Assembly: GCA_965661115.1 (NCBI GenBank)
Contig: CBFICO010000002.1
Location: forward strand, 22,636 to 86,635
Origin: UBA6770 sp965661115
GTDB lineage: Bacteria; Bacteroidota; Bacteroidia; Flavobacteriales_G; Salibacteraceae
Direction of reading: 5' to 3'
DNA length: 64,000 nucleotides
Within the stretch, counting starts at the first letter, position 1, and each line of letters starts with the position of its first letter. The translations under genes were made by a program, and so were the position numbers. Below the pieces are notes generated by a model, which was not told the DNA's origin, made no database searches, and saw only the letters and a list, made by a program, of their open reading frames with translations. Below, piece by piece: positions 43,860-53,125 of the stretch.

Positions 43860-44696
43860 GTGCGTAATCTTCTACAGTTCTTTTGGAGACAGCATTATAC
43901 CCTCTTATTTATTGGCCTGCAAACAATTGCGTTTTTTCTGTTGGTTCAGAACAACTCTTTTCAGCGAGCTAATTTTCTCGGTTTTGCCAACGAAGTTACT
44001 GGTGGCGCTTTTGAGTTTATTGCAGAAACAAAAGATTACATCAGCCTAAAACAGGTAAATGAAGATTTAGCAGCGGAATTAGCCAAACTAAAATCTGAAC
44101 AACAAGCCTCACATTTTGGACTTGCCCCGTGGCATAAAATCATTAACGATAGTTTGTATCGTAAACAGTATCAATACACTAAAGCAAGGGTGGTGAATAG
44201 CACAGTAAGTCAGCGAAACAATTACTTAACCCTAAACCAAGGTTCGGCTAGCGGTATAAAACCCGAAATGGGCGTTGTATGCAATCAAGGAGTAATCGGG
44301 ATTGTGAAAAATGTTTCTGAGCATTACTCCAATGTGATTTCTGTACTTCACTCTCGAACCCAAATTAGTGCGATACTAAAAGCCTCAGATTATTTTGGAG
44401 TACTTTCCTGGAATGGAGAAAATGCGCAAATAGTTCAGCTATCCGATATTCCTTCCCATGTTGATATTGCCGTTGGTGATACGGTTGTTACTAGAGGTGC
44501 AGGAGGTGTATTTCCGCCAAACATTCTAATAGGAAAAATTGGCAGTTTTGAACCTATTGAGGGTACCGATTTCTATGAAATCAATATTAATTTAAGTACA
44601 GATTTTAGAAAGATTTCTTACGTTTTTGCCATTACCAACGAACTTCTGATGGAGCAAAAAGAGGTAGAGCAACTCCAAACCGAAAAAGATGATTAG
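43860..44696 (+). CDS. mreC: Rod shape-determining protein MreC
   Basis: A 278-aa bitopic protein with one N-terminal membrane helix (LLFIGLQTIAFFLLVQN), a coiled coil (about 60-80, LKQVNEDLAAELAKLKSEQQ), and the periplasmic double beta-barrel (ARVVNSTVSQRNNYLTLNQGSASGIKPEMGVVCNQGVIGIV). It starts with GTG at 43860 behind GGGAGAG. It links MreB to the periplasmic synthases. It overlaps mreD by 8 nt. Confidence 0.94.
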   Translation: MRNLLQFFWRQHYTLLFIGLQTIAFFLLVQNNSFQRANFLGFANEVTGGAFEFIAETKDYISLKQVNEDLAAELAKLKSEQQASHFGLAPWHKIINDSLYRKQYQYTKARVVNSTVSQRNNYLTLNQGSASGIKPEMGVVCNQGVIGIVKNVSEHYSNVISVLHSRTQISAILKASDYFGVLSWNGENAQIVQLSDIPSHVDIAVGDTVVTRGAGGVFPPNILIGKIGSFEPIEGTDFYEININLSTDFRKISYVFAITNELLMEQKEVEQLQTEKDD

Positions 44697-45207
44697 TACT
44701 TGGTTTAAATATGGGTTGCAGTTTTTGTTCCTTGTATTGTTGCAAGGTTTGGTGCTTAATAATGTGTATGCTTTTGATTACGCAGCTACGTATCTGTATG
44801 TGATGTTCATTTTGTTGTTGCCGGTTGAATACAACAAAATTGTGGTTATGCTCCTCGCTTTCGCTTTAGGATTGTCTATCGATTTGTTTTCGTCTAGCTG
44901 GGGAGTTCATACTTTTTCTACCGTGTTTTTGGCCTACTTGCGCCCATTTATTTTGCGCTTTTTTGCACCTAGAGATGGCTATGAGTTTAATTCAAACCCC
45001 AATTGGAGTACTCGCGGTTTTAGTTGGTTTGTAACCTATGCTGCTGTAGTAATTTTCCTTCATCATTTTTTAGTGCATTTGATTGAAGCTTTCAGGTTTT
45101 CCGAATTATTTGCTGTTTTCGGTCGAACATTCGCCAGCACTGTTTTTACGCTTGTTTTGGTGCTCTTGGCGCAGCTACTCACCTATAAACCAGATAGAAG
45201 TATATGA
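44689..45207 (+). CDS. mreD: Rod shape-determining protein MreD
   Basis: A 172-aa integral membrane protein with about five helices (FLFLVLLQGLVLNNVYAF, LLLPVEYNKIVVMLLAFALGLSIDLF). The family is poorly conserved but length, hydropathy and position between mreC and mrdA are diagnostic. It overlaps mrdA by 4 nt. Confidence 0.92.
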   Translation: MISTWFKYGLQFLFLVLLQGLVLNNVYAFDYAATYLYVMFILLLPVEYNKIVVMLLAFALGLSIDLFSSSWGVHTFSTVFLAYLRPFILRFFAPRDGYEFNSNPNWSTRGFSWFVTYAAVVIFLHHFLVHLIEAFRFSELFAVFGRTFASTVFTLVLVLLAQLLTYKPDRSI

Positions 45208-47033
45208 AGCCATTTGAGGATAGAAAATTTGTTATTCTCGGGATATTCTTCACGATTGGTTTCATATTTCTAGCACGATTATTTTTTATTCAAGTAGTAG
45301 ATGATTCCTACCAGCTAAGTGCAAACAACCAAGCATTGCGCACTGTAACTCAGTATCCCGTACGTGGACTTATTTACGATAGGAACGGAAAACTATTGGT
45401 GTACAACGAAGCCGCATACGACCTTATGGTTGTACCATCTAAGGTGGTTGATTTTGATACTACTGCTTTCTGTCAATTACTAGAAATTTCTGATACAGTA
45501 TTTAATGAAAAAATCAAGGTGGCGAGAAAATATAGTCGCTATAGACCTTCTATTTTTCTTAAACAGATTCCCGCATTTGAGTGGGCAATCATCTCAGAAA
45601 AACTCTACAAATTCAATGGGTTTTACGGCGAAAAACGTACTTTAAGAAAGTATCCTAAAGCTACTTCAGCTCATATTTTAGGTTATATATCCGAGGTTGG
45701 AGCTTCTGATATAATGCGAGATAATTATTATAAAAGCGGTGATTACATTGGTAAAAGAGGACTTGAAAAAGAGTACGAAAAGGTACTGCGCGGAACTCGA
45801 GGAAAAAAGGTTTTAATGGTTGATGTACACAACCGAGTAAAAGGCAGTTACAGAGATGGCTTATACGATTCCTTACCAATAGCTGGAAAGAACTTGGTGA
45901 GCTCAATTGACAGAGACCTGCAGGCCTATGGAGAAAAACTTATGCAAGGTAAACGCGGAAGTATCGTAGCTATAGAACCGGCTACAGGTGAAATTTTGGC
46001 TATGGTTTCGGCGCCTAGTTACGATCCTAACCTTTTGGTTGGCCGTCCAAGATCGAAGAACTATAAAATGCTTCAGCAAAATGATTCATTGAATCCGCTC
46101 TTTAATAGAACCATAAACGCTATGTACCGACCAGGATCTATTTTTAAAATTGTACAGTCGCTCATTGCGTTAGACGAAGGCGTAATAAAACCCGAAACTC
46201 GATTTAAGTGTAACCGTTCTATTATTGGTTGTCACGGATCGCACACCAATGATGATTTAGTTGGTGCTATACAGCACAGCTGCAACCCGTATTTTTATCA
46301 GACCTACAAGCGATTGATTCAGCGCGGTAAGCACAGTAGCATTTTTAAAGATGCCAACGTTGGATTAGATAATTGGCAAAAACGAGTAAAACAATTTGGG
46401 TTTGGAGTGCAACTAAAAACCGACTTGCCAGGTCTCAAAAAAGGGCTTGTTCCAACTCCCGAGTTTTATAACAAATGGTACGGTGAAAACAGATGGGCAT
46501 TTTCTACAATTTACTCCAATAGTATTGGTGAAGGAGAGCTGCAAGTTGTACCAATTCAAATGGCAAATTTGGCGGCTATTATTGCCAATAGAGGGTATTA
46601 TTATCAACCTCATTTGGTAAAATCTATAGGACAAGATTCTGTAAAAAGACCTGAGTTTACAGAGCGAATAGATACCGAAGTGGATTCTAGCTTTTTTAAC
46701 CCCATTATTGAGGCAATGTATAAGGTGGTTAACGAATCTGGCGGAACCGCGCGGCGAGCTAGAATGGATAGTGTAATTATCTGCGGAAAAACCGGAACAG
46801 TTCAAAACGACCCTTGGCCAGATCACTCGGTTTTTATGGCTTTTGCGCCAAGAGATAATCCAAAAATTGCCATTGCCGTGTACGTAGAATATTCTGATTT
46901 TGGCGGTACTTGGGCTGCGCCTATTTCCAGTTTAATGATAGAGCAATATCTAACCGGGGAAACCAAACGACCAGAGAAGGAAAAACGCATTACCGATGCT
47001 CAATTTTTAGAAATATATGAGGGCAAAAAGTAG
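45204..47033 (+). CDS. mrdA: Penicillin-binding protein 2
   Basis: This 609-aa transpeptidase of cell elongation is anchored by one N-terminal helix (VILGIFFTIGFIFLARLFFIQ). It has the PBP dimerisation/pedestal domain (RGLIYDRNGKLLVYNEAAYDL, KRGLEKEYEKVLRGTRG). The active-site motifs are S312-I-F-K in YRPGSIFKIVQ, S359-C-N in QHSCNPYF and K529-T-G in CGKTGTVQND. It works with RodA, whose gene overlaps its 3' end by 17 nt. Confidence 0.96.
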   Translation: MKPFEDRKFVILGIFFTIGFIFLARLFFIQVVDDSYQLSANNQALRTVTQYPVRGLIYDRNGKLLVYNEAAYDLMVVPSKVVDFDTTAFCQLLEISDTVFNEKIKVARKYSRYRPSIFLKQIPAFEWAIISEKLYKFNGFYGEKRTLRKYPKATSAHILGYISEVGASDIMRDNYYKSGDYIGKRGLEKEYEKVLRGTRGKKVLMVDVHNRVKGSYRDGLYDSLPIAGKNLVSSIDRDLQAYGEKLMQGKRGSIVAIEPATGEILAMVSAPSYDPNLLVGRPRSKNYKMLQQNDSLNPLFNRTINAMYRPGSIFKIVQSLIALDEGVIKPETRFKCNRSIIGCHGSHTNDDLVGAIQHSCNPYFYQTYKRLIQRGKHSSIFKDANVGLDNWQKRVKQFGFGVQLKTDLPGLKKGLVPTPEFYNKWYGENRWAFSTIYSNSIGEGELQVVPIQMANLAAIIANRGYYYQPHLVKSIGQDSVKRPEFTERIDTEVDSSFFNPIIEAMYKVVNESGGTARRARMDSVIICGKTGTVQNDPWPDHSVFMAFAPRDNPKIAIAVYVEYSDFGGTWAAPISSLMIEQYLTGETKRPEKEKRITDAQFLEIYEGKK

Positions 47034-48321
47034 CATTTTCCAAAATATAGATTGGACCATTTTCTGGGTCTTTACGGCACTGGTTTTTATGGGTTGGATA
47101 AACATCTATGCTGCCACCTACAACGAAGAGCACCAATCCATTTTTGATATGAGCATGTCTTATGGTAAGCAGCTCATTTGGATAATAACGTCTTATATTT
47201 TGGTTTGGGTGGTGCTTATGCTCGACCCCCGTTTTTTCTCTAGATTGGCTTACCCAATCTATGGTATTTGTATTGCGTTGCTGGTGGGTGTACTCATTTT
47301 CGGAACCGAAATAAAAGGGGCAAAATCTTGGTACACCTTCGGAGGTTTTTCGTTTCAGCCGTCTGAGTTAGCTAAGTACGGAACTGCGCTTGCCTTAACC
47401 AATTACTTAAGTTCACTCGGAAAAAAATTCCAAGGAATGATAGTAAGAATCAAGGCATTTTTTATTCTAACTATACCAGCAGCGCTTATCTTATTGCAAC
47501 CCGATACCGGGTCGGTTTTGGTGTATGCTTCCTTCATTTTTGTGATGTACCGAGAGGGTTTAAGTGGTAATATTTTACTTATTGGTCTTGGTGCAGCTGT
47601 TCTTTTTGTATTGGCGCTTTTACTCAATTACGCAACGTTTTACCTTCCTTTCGATTTGCAAATTTCGGGGCAGACCTTAATGATTGTTGTGGTTGGGATT
47701 ATCTGCTTGTTGGTTTATCAAGTATTTAAACGAACCAAAAGAATTAAGCTCATAATTACGTTAGTTTTTGGCGTTATTGCAGGATACGTTTACGGGGTAA
47801 ATTACTTGTTCAACGATGTGCTCAAACCCCACCAGCAATCTAGAATAAATGAATTGCTGGGAATAGAACACGACCCAACGGGTGCAGGATACAATGTGCA
47901 TCAATCTATGATTGCAATTGGCTCTGGCGGCTTTGCCGGAAAAGGATTTTTGCAAGGGACTCAAACCAAATTCAATTTTGTACCAGAGCAGAGCACCGAT
48001 TTTATATTCTGTACCGTTGGAGAAGATTGGGGCTACATAGGCAGTTTTGTAGTAATCGTTTTGTTTTTGATACTACTTTTTAGAATAATAATTGTTGCTG
48101 AAAGACAACGATCCACATTCTCTAGGATATACGGCTATTGCGTAGCCAGTATTTTCTTTTTTCACTTAGCTATCAACGTTGGAATGACCATTGGTTTAGC
48201 ACCGGTAATTGGGATTCCATTACCTTTCTTTTCATACGGAGGATCAAGCTTGTGGGCGTTTACCATACTCCTGTTCACTTTCGTAAAAATGGACTCGGAG
48301 CGTATGCATATTTTGAGGTGA
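47017..48321 (+). CDS. rodA: Peptidoglycan polymerase RodA (SEDS family)
   Basis: This 434-aa SEDS glycosyltransferase polymerises lipid II during elongation. About ten helices are visible, with FGGFSFQPSELAKYGTALALTNYL, LILLQPDTGSVLVY, the long loop with GSGGFAGKGFLQGTQTKFNFVPEQSTDFIFCTVGEDWG, and GIPLPFFSYGGSSLWAF. All the family motifs are present. Last gene of the mre cluster; a 10-bp hairpin follows 11 nt after its stop. Confidence 0.96.
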   Translation: MRAKSSIFQNIDWTIFWVFTALVFMGWINIYAATYNEEHQSIFDMSMSYGKQLIWIITSYILVWVVLMLDPRFFSRLAYPIYGICIALLVGVLIFGTEIKGAKSWYTFGGFSFQPSELAKYGTALALTNYLSSLGKKFQGMIVRIKAFFILTIPAALILLQPDTGSVLVYASFIFVMYREGLSGNILLIGLGAAVLFVLALLLNYATFYLPFDLQISGQTLMIVVVGIICLLVYQVFKRTKRIKLIITLVFGVIAGYVYGVNYLFNDVLKPHQQSRINELLGIEHDPTGAGYNVHQSMIAIGSGGFAGKGFLQGTQTKFNFVPEQSTDFIFCTVGEDWGYIGSFVVIVLFLILLFRIIIVAERQRSTFSRIYGYCVASIFFFHLAINVGMTIGLAPVIGIPLPFFSYGGSSLWAFTILLFTFVKMDSERMHILR

Positions 48322-48331
48322 TTCAGGCATC

Positions 48332-48360
48332 GGATATCGGACGTCCGTTATCCGATATCC
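48332..48360. repeat. Palindromic repeat between rodA and the serine hydrolase gene
   Basis: GGATATCGGA (48332-48341) pairs perfectly with TCCGATATCC (48351-48360) around a 9-nt spacer that itself carries half of GGACGTCC. It shares the core TCCGATATC and the CGG-every-7 pattern with the larger repeat at 52211-52297. Located between convergent genes, it could also slow transcription, but has no T run. Confidence 0.6.
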
Positions 48361-48378
48361 AATTAATGCGCCTCTTAC

Positions 48379-49896
48379 CTATTGCTTCTTAAAATCCAAG
48401 TTAGAAAAGTGAAAATCAGGATTTGGCAAATCGATAGTAAAACCAACTACTTTGTCGCCTTCCACCTTAAAATTGGCAAATCCTCTTGGCAAAAACTGAT
48501 CGTTAAATTTAAAAACGAAGGTGTCGTCTTGCCAGTGGTCACAAGTTGCGGTAAATAGCTTTTGTGCTGGCTCTAGAACCAGTTTTAGTTTAGCTTTTTT
48601 TCCTTTTCCTTCCACGGTAATAGTGGCATTTCCGTAGTATTTATCTGTATAAGTTCCAGCGTAAGACTCAATTGGAGCGGAAAGAGTTGTTTCTTTTTTA
48701 CGCGTTAAATTTTGTTTTTCAGCTTTTACCAGATCAAGTGAGTCTGAGCGCTTAGCATAGCCAGAAAATTCACCTGACCAATCTCTATTTGCATTTTCGC
48801 CAAAAGCTAGGTCCAGAGCTTTGTACATTAACGCCGTACAAATAGAAGACATGTCGTTGCTAAGAATTACCATTGCCATATTTTCTTCTGGAACCAAAGC
48901 TACTTTTGTAATGTAACCCGGTAATCCGCCACCATGATGCACTATTTTTTTACCATTGTAATCCATTAAAAACCAGCCTAGCCCGTAGCCTTTAAAATGA
49001 GTTCCGTTTCTTTTATCGAACCCCGAAATATTAAGAGGTGTTTCCAAACTGAATATTTTACGAACCGTACTTGCTTTAAGTAAAGTATCACCATGGTGCA
49101 CACCTTCATTTAACCAAAACATTGACCAAGTAAGCATATCCACTAAGTTAGAGTTTAAAGCTGCAGTGGCGCCACTGTTGTCGTAATTGATTAACTCTTG
49201 CGGAACCCTTTTTAAATGTGGATAAGCAATTTTAGTATTCTCCTTGTATTTGGTTATTGAAGAAACGGTTTGGGTCATGCCAAGTGGAGTAAGAATTCTA
49301 GTATCCACAAACTTATCCCAAGTCATTCCCGAAACCTTTTCTATTACCTCGCCTGCGGTTATGTACATAATGTTTTGGTAGCCAAAGCCATTTCGATATT
49401 CAAATGATAAGGGCAAATGTTGTATTCGAGTTATGATTTCTTTTCTAGAGTAATTACTTCCATACCAAAGCAAGTCGCCATCAAACGTTTTGAGGCCGCT
49501 GCGGTGGCATAATAAATCTTCAATAGTCATTAGGTTGGTTACTACGGGGTCGCTCAGTTTCCAGTCTGGCAGATGTGTAATTACTTTATCGTCCCAATTT
49601 AGTTTTCCGTCTTCTACCAACATACCAACCGATGCAGCCGTAAATGTTTTTGAGAGAGAAGCAATGCCAAACATGGAGTTGGTGCTAATGCGTTGATCTT
49701 CGCCTACCTGACTTACGCCATAACCTTGCTGAAAAACGATATCGCCATCTTGTACAATTCCAATTGCAAGACCTGGCATATTAAAATCTCGCATAGATTT
49801 TTTTACGTAACTATTCAGTTTTCCAAAGTCAATTTCTTGAGCGAATGATAAGCTACTGGCTATGATTACGGCCAGAGAAAGGATAAAATTTTTCAT
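48379..49896 (-). CDS. Secreted serine hydrolase (beta-lactamase class C / PBP-like)
   Basis: This 505-aa protein has a signal peptide (FILSLAVIIASSLSFAQ) and a class C beta-lactamase/DD-peptidase fold. It has SxxK in ASLSKTFTAASV, a YxN in FGYQNIMYITAGEV, and HHGGGLPGY as the third motif. A C-terminal beta domain at about 400-505 (YAGTYTDKYYGNATITVEG) resembles DUF3471. Such Bacteroidota enzymes are usually esterases or peptidases of unknown substrate; beta-lactam resistance should not be assumed. It converges on rodA. Confidence 0.87.
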   Translation of the reverse strand: MKNFILSLAVIIASSLSFAQEIDFGKLNSYVKKSMRDFNMPGLAIGIVQDGDIVFQQGYGVSQVGEDQRISTNSMFGIASLSKTFTAASVGMLVEDGKLNWDDKVITHLPDWKLSDPVVTNLMTIEDLLCHRSGLKTFDGDLLWYGSNYSRKEIITRIQHLPLSFEYRNGFGYQNIMYITAGEVIEKVSGMTWDKFVDTRILTPLGMTQTVSSITKYKENTKIAYPHLKRVPQELINYDNSGATAALNSNLVDMLTWSMFWLNEGVHHGDTLLKASTVRKIFSLETPLNISGFDKRNGTHFKGYGLGWFLMDYNGKKIVHHGGGLPGYITKVALVPEENMAMVILSNDMSSICTALMYKALDLAFGENANRDWSGEFSGYAKRSDSLDLVKAEKQNLTRKKETTLSAPIESYAGTYTDKYYGNATITVEGKGKKAKLKLVLEPAQKLFTATCDHWQDDTFVFKFNDQFLPRGFANFKVEGDKVVGFTIDLPNPDFHFSNLDFKKQ

Positions 49897-49988
49897 GTGG
49901 TGAAATTATTAATTCATTGGCAGAAAAAGAATGAATCCAAGTAAAATTCTGAATTCAACACCAACCGCCTAATCAATTGACTTGTAAC

Positions 49989-50007
49989 TTAAAGTGTACC
50001 ACTTTAA
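49989..50007. promoter_or_regulatory. Operator-like inverted repeat upstream of the type B secreted protein
   Basis: TTAAAGTG-TAC-CACTTTAA is a perfect 8-bp inverted repeat 19 nt before the start codon's upstream -7-like TACTTTAG (50013-50020). It lies where a regulator could block the promoter. The identity of any binder is unknown. Confidence 0.4.
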
Positions 50008-50026
50008 CATTGTACTTTAGTAAGTT

Positions 50027-52204
50027 GTGATATATCGTTATTTAATACTCACTTTCCTATTCTGCTTAAGCGTGCTTTATGGAAAGTCTTTTCATATAGT
50101 GGGTGGTGATATAACTTACAAGTGTTTAGGTGGAAATAAGTATCAAATTTCCATGATTATTTATCGGGATTGTGGTGGTCAAGGCGCCGATTTTGATTCG
50201 CCTGCAAATATTGCGGTTTACAACGATACTTTATTTGCAAACCTTGAGGTTTTACCTACTGGAATAACCGAGATACCAGCAGATATTTACGACCCTTGTT
50301 TTTCCGTGCCTACCGGAGTTTGCGTTCAAAAAGGATATTACACTACTACCATCACTTTACCTGCAAATAGCAAAGGTTACACCATCAGTTATCAAAGATG
50401 TTGTAGAAATAGCTCACTCAGAAATATTGTTGTTCCAGAAAAAGTAGGAACTACCATAACAACCAATATCCCAGGATCATTGCAAGCAGGATGCAATATT
50501 TCACCTGTATTTAAACAGGCACCTCCCTTGGCTATTTGCTTGGGCTCAGATTTTCAGTTTGATCATGGTGCTACAGACGCTGATGGGGATTCGTTAGTCT
50601 ATAAGTTTTGTGACCCTTATACCGGTGGAAGTGATGCTATAATGGTTCCTGGTCCGCCAAATAGCATTATGCCTATTCCCGCAACTAAACCTCCGTACCA
50701 AATGGTGCCATGGAGTGCAGGTTATTCTGCAAACAACCCATTTAATATTGTTACTCCTTTTCAGATTGATGCTATTACCGGAACTATAACCGGAATTCCC
50801 CGTCAACTTGGTCAATACCTCTATGGAGTATGTGTTGAAGAATACCGAAATGGGGTTAAAATAGGCGAGACCAGAAGGGAGTTTCAAGTAAACATTGTTA
50901 CCTGTGAATCTAACACTGAGGCATTGTTTGACGCACCAGAAAAGTGTTCAGGAATGGAGTTGTCTTTCTTAAATAACAGTATAACTGCTAGAACCTTTGA
51001 ATGGGATTTTGATATTGGAAATCCAGGTGTTCAAACATCCACTAATAGAGATCCAATTATTACATTTACTGATACAGGTTCTTATAGGGTAAGGTTAATT
51101 GCAAACCCTCAGTACGACTGTGCTGACACAATTGAAAAATTAGTTCAAGTTTATCCAAAAATAAAGCCAGAGATACTCGGTGAACGCTATGCGTGTCTAT
51201 CGAATCCAAGGTTTCAATTTACAGCGTCGGGGGAGTTTGCACCCTATACTCAAATATATTGGGATTACCCTGGAAATGTTGGTATCCCTTCAGATACAGG
51301 TTTAGTATCAGATACGATTTTTGTGAGTGCAGTAGGAAAGTTTGATGTTACTCTAAGTATGCAGCATGCTGTTTGCACTAATTCGGTTACTGAACCTATC
51401 GAAGTACTGTCAAACCCTCAGTTGAAATACGCTTCTCGAAATACTACTGGTTGTTCGCCGCTTTTAGTTCAAATGGAAAATTTATCAGAAGCTGAAACAG
51501 AATTGATTACGCAATGGACTTTTAATGGATTGCTAAAAAATTCTTCAACTTCAACGAACCCTCAAGAACGTTGGCGAATAGATAAAGCTGGTAATTACAC
51601 GATATCGCTGATAACCTATACCAAGGACAAATGTCTGGACACCTTAGGACCCGTTGATTTTATTATTCAAGTATACGAAAGTCCCTCAGCTGGTTTTTAT
51701 CTCAGCGATACGGTGGTTAGCATATTCAATCCAGAAGTTGAAGTGCTGAGTAACTCAAAAAATGCTTCTGACTGTGAATTATATATTGGAAAACCGCTAG
51801 CTGAAAAAGGGTGCAGCGGCTTGTTTTCATTTGAAAAACCAGGTACTTTTAAAGTGAGCCAGATTGTAACAAATAAGTCTGGTTGTACGGATACGCTTTC
51901 AAAAAATGTAGTAGTTGAAAACGAGTACGCTTTTTTTGCACCCAATTCTTTTACTCCCAACACCGATGGGCGCAATGAAATTTTTAGACCGGTAGTGATT
52001 GGTTCAAAAGATTACGAATTACTCATTTACGATAGATGGGGTCACATTATTTACACTGCAACTAACCCTAAAGAGGGCTGGCTGGGTTTAGATGAAAGAA
52101 CAGGTGAACAAGCTCCGGTTGGTGTTTATCTCTTTAAGGCCAAAGTGTTGGACTTTTCAGATGAGTACCATTTTTATACTGGAGAGATAAATTTGTTTAG
52201 GTAG
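50027..52204 (+). CDS. Secreted PKD-containing protein with T9SS type B C-terminus
   Basis: This 725-aa protein has a GTG start and a signal peptide (LILTFLFCLSVLYGKSF). The N-terminal region HIVGGDITYKCLGGNKYQI with IYRDCGGQG and CCRNSS is typical of large Bacteroidota adhesin-like proteins. A cadherin/PKD-type middle follows (FNIVTPFQIDAITGTITGIP, FLNNSITARTFEWDFDIGNPG, ITFTDTGSYRVRLI). It ends in the gliding-motility C-terminal domain (FAPNSFTPNTDGRNEIF, LLIYDRWGHIIYTA, GVYLFKAKV). It is predicted to be exported by the type IX system. Codon use is ordinary for the window. Confidence 0.86.
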   Translation: MIYRYLILTFLFCLSVLYGKSFHIVGGDITYKCLGGNKYQISMIIYRDCGGQGADFDSPANIAVYNDTLFANLEVLPTGITEIPADIYDPCFSVPTGVCVQKGYYTTTITLPANSKGYTISYQRCCRNSSLRNIVVPEKVGTTITTNIPGSLQAGCNISPVFKQAPPLAICLGSDFQFDHGATDADGDSLVYKFCDPYTGGSDAIMVPGPPNSIMPIPATKPPYQMVPWSAGYSANNPFNIVTPFQIDAITGTITGIPRQLGQYLYGVCVEEYRNGVKIGETRREFQVNIVTCESNTEALFDAPEKCSGMELSFLNNSITARTFEWDFDIGNPGVQTSTNRDPIITFTDTGSYRVRLIANPQYDCADTIEKLVQVYPKIKPEILGERYACLSNPRFQFTASGEFAPYTQIYWDYPGNVGIPSDTGLVSDTIFVSAVGKFDVTLSMQHAVCTNSVTEPIEVLSNPQLKYASRNTTGCSPLLVQMENLSEAETELITQWTFNGLLKNSSTSTNPQERWRIDKAGNYTISLITYTKDKCLDTLGPVDFIIQVYESPSAGFYLSDTVVSIFNPEVEVLSNSKNASDCELYIGKPLAEKGCSGLFSFEKPGTFKVSQIVTNKSGCTDTLSKNVVVENEYAFFAPNSFTPNTDGRNEIFRPVVIGSKDYELLIYDRWGHIIYTATNPKEGWLGLDERTGEQAPVGVYLFKAKVLDFSDEYHFYTGEINLFR

Positions 52205-52210
52205 GAATTT

Positions 52211-52297
52211 GATCTGACATCCGACATCCGACATCCGACATCCGATATCGGTCATCGGTCATCGGTCATCGGAGATCGGAAGTCGAAGATCGGATAG
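52211..52297. repeat. Heptamer-based palindromic repeat (about 87 bp)
   Basis: Four tandem copies of GACATCC-like heptamers run into a perfect centre CCGATATCGG (52242-52251). Heptamers of the opposite sense follow (TCATCGG three times, then AGATCGG and degenerate copies). The result is a long imperfect hairpin with 7-nt periodicity. It lies between two genes on the same strand. A smaller relative is at 48332. Confidence 0.8.
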
Positions 52298-52314
52298 CAG
52301 ATAACTAAAAATCC

Positions 52315-52322
52315 TATGTTTG
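52315..52322 (+). promoter_or_regulatory. Putative -7 element (TATGTTTG) for the enoyl-CoA hydratase gene
   Basis: TATGTTTG matches TAnnTTTG, 18 nt before the ATG at 52341. The -33 position would fall in the end of the heptamer repeat (52211-52297), with no TTG there. Confidence 0.45.
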
Positions 52323-52340
52323 CCGAACTAATTTTAGCTT

Positions 52341-53123
52341 ATGGAGTTCCAAAATATTATCGTTTCTCAAGAGGGTGTAATCCAAACCATTACTATAAAT
52401 AGACCTAAACAACTTAATGCACTTAACAAACAAACTATTGAAGAATTAAGTGAAGCATTTAAAGGTGCTGAAGCAAATGCCGAGGTTAGAGTAGTAATTG
52501 TAACTGGTTCTGGAGATAAAGCTTTTGTTGCTGGCGCGGATATTAAAGAATTTGCCAATTTTAATGTTGAGCAAGGAGCTGAATTGAGCCAAAAAGGACA
52601 CGATACGCTATTTAATTTGGTAGAGAATTTAAGAACCCCCGTAATTGCTGCTGTTAATGGCTTTGCTCTTGGTGGCGGTTTAGAATTGGCTATGAGTGCG
52701 CATATTAGAGTTTGTTCGAGCAATGCTAAAATGGGTTTACCAGAAGTATCGCTTGGGGTAATTCCTGGATACGGCGGTACGCAAAGGTTGCCACAGTTAA
52801 TTGGTAAAGGAAGAGCAAACGAATTGGTTTTTTCTGCTCAAATGATTGACGGAAAAAAAGCAGAAGCTATTGGTTTGGTAAATTACTGTGTTGAACCAGA
52901 AGAGCTCTTGGAAACCGTAAATAAGTTAGCAGGTAAGATTGCTAAAAATTCACCAAGTGCTATTGGATTTGCTATTGAGGCAATTAATGCTGGCTTTGAG
53001 CACGGAGTAGATGGCTTTCAAGCAGAGGTTGATGCTTTTGGAAAATCATTCGGTACTGAAGACTTTAAAGAAGGAACCACAGCATTTGTAGAAAAAAGAA
53101 AACCGAGCTTTACTGGTAAGTAG
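52341..53123 (+). CDS. Enoyl-CoA hydratase/isomerase family protein
   Basis: A 260-aa crotonase-fold protein that hydrates 2-enoyl-CoA in fatty acid or butanoate metabolism. It has the CoA-binding/oxyanion motifs AFVAGADIKEF and NGFALGGGLELAMSAHIRV. Both catalytic glutamates of true hydratases are present, in LELAMSA and in GLPEVSLGVIPGYGGTQRL. Both residues argue for hydratase rather than isomerase activity. It is monocistronic and converges on the 500-aa gene. crt/paaF-type assignment is not resolved. Confidence 0.9.
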   Translation: MEFQNIIVSQEGVIQTITINRPKQLNALNKQTIEELSEAFKGAEANAEVRVVIVTGSGDKAFVAGADIKEFANFNVEQGAELSQKGHDTLFNLVENLRTPVIAAVNGFALGGGLELAMSAHIRVCSSNAKMGLPEVSLGVIPGYGGTQRLPQLIGKGRANELVFSAQMIDGKKAEAIGLVNYCVEPEELLETVNKLAGKIAKNSPSAIGFAIEAINAGFEHGVDGFQAEVDAFGKSFGTEDFKEGTTAFVEKRKPSFTGK

Positions 53124-53125
53124 AG

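Noticed and set aside
48379..49896. AmpC-type beta-lactamase resistance gene
   Set aside because: It has SxxK and YxN of the fold, but its C-terminal extension and overall style match general secreted serine hydrolases. Resistance cannot be inferred.
52211..52297. CRISPR array or VNTR coding repeat
   Set aside because: The units are 7 nt with opposite orientation in the two halves and there are no spacers. It is a palindromic intergenic repeat.
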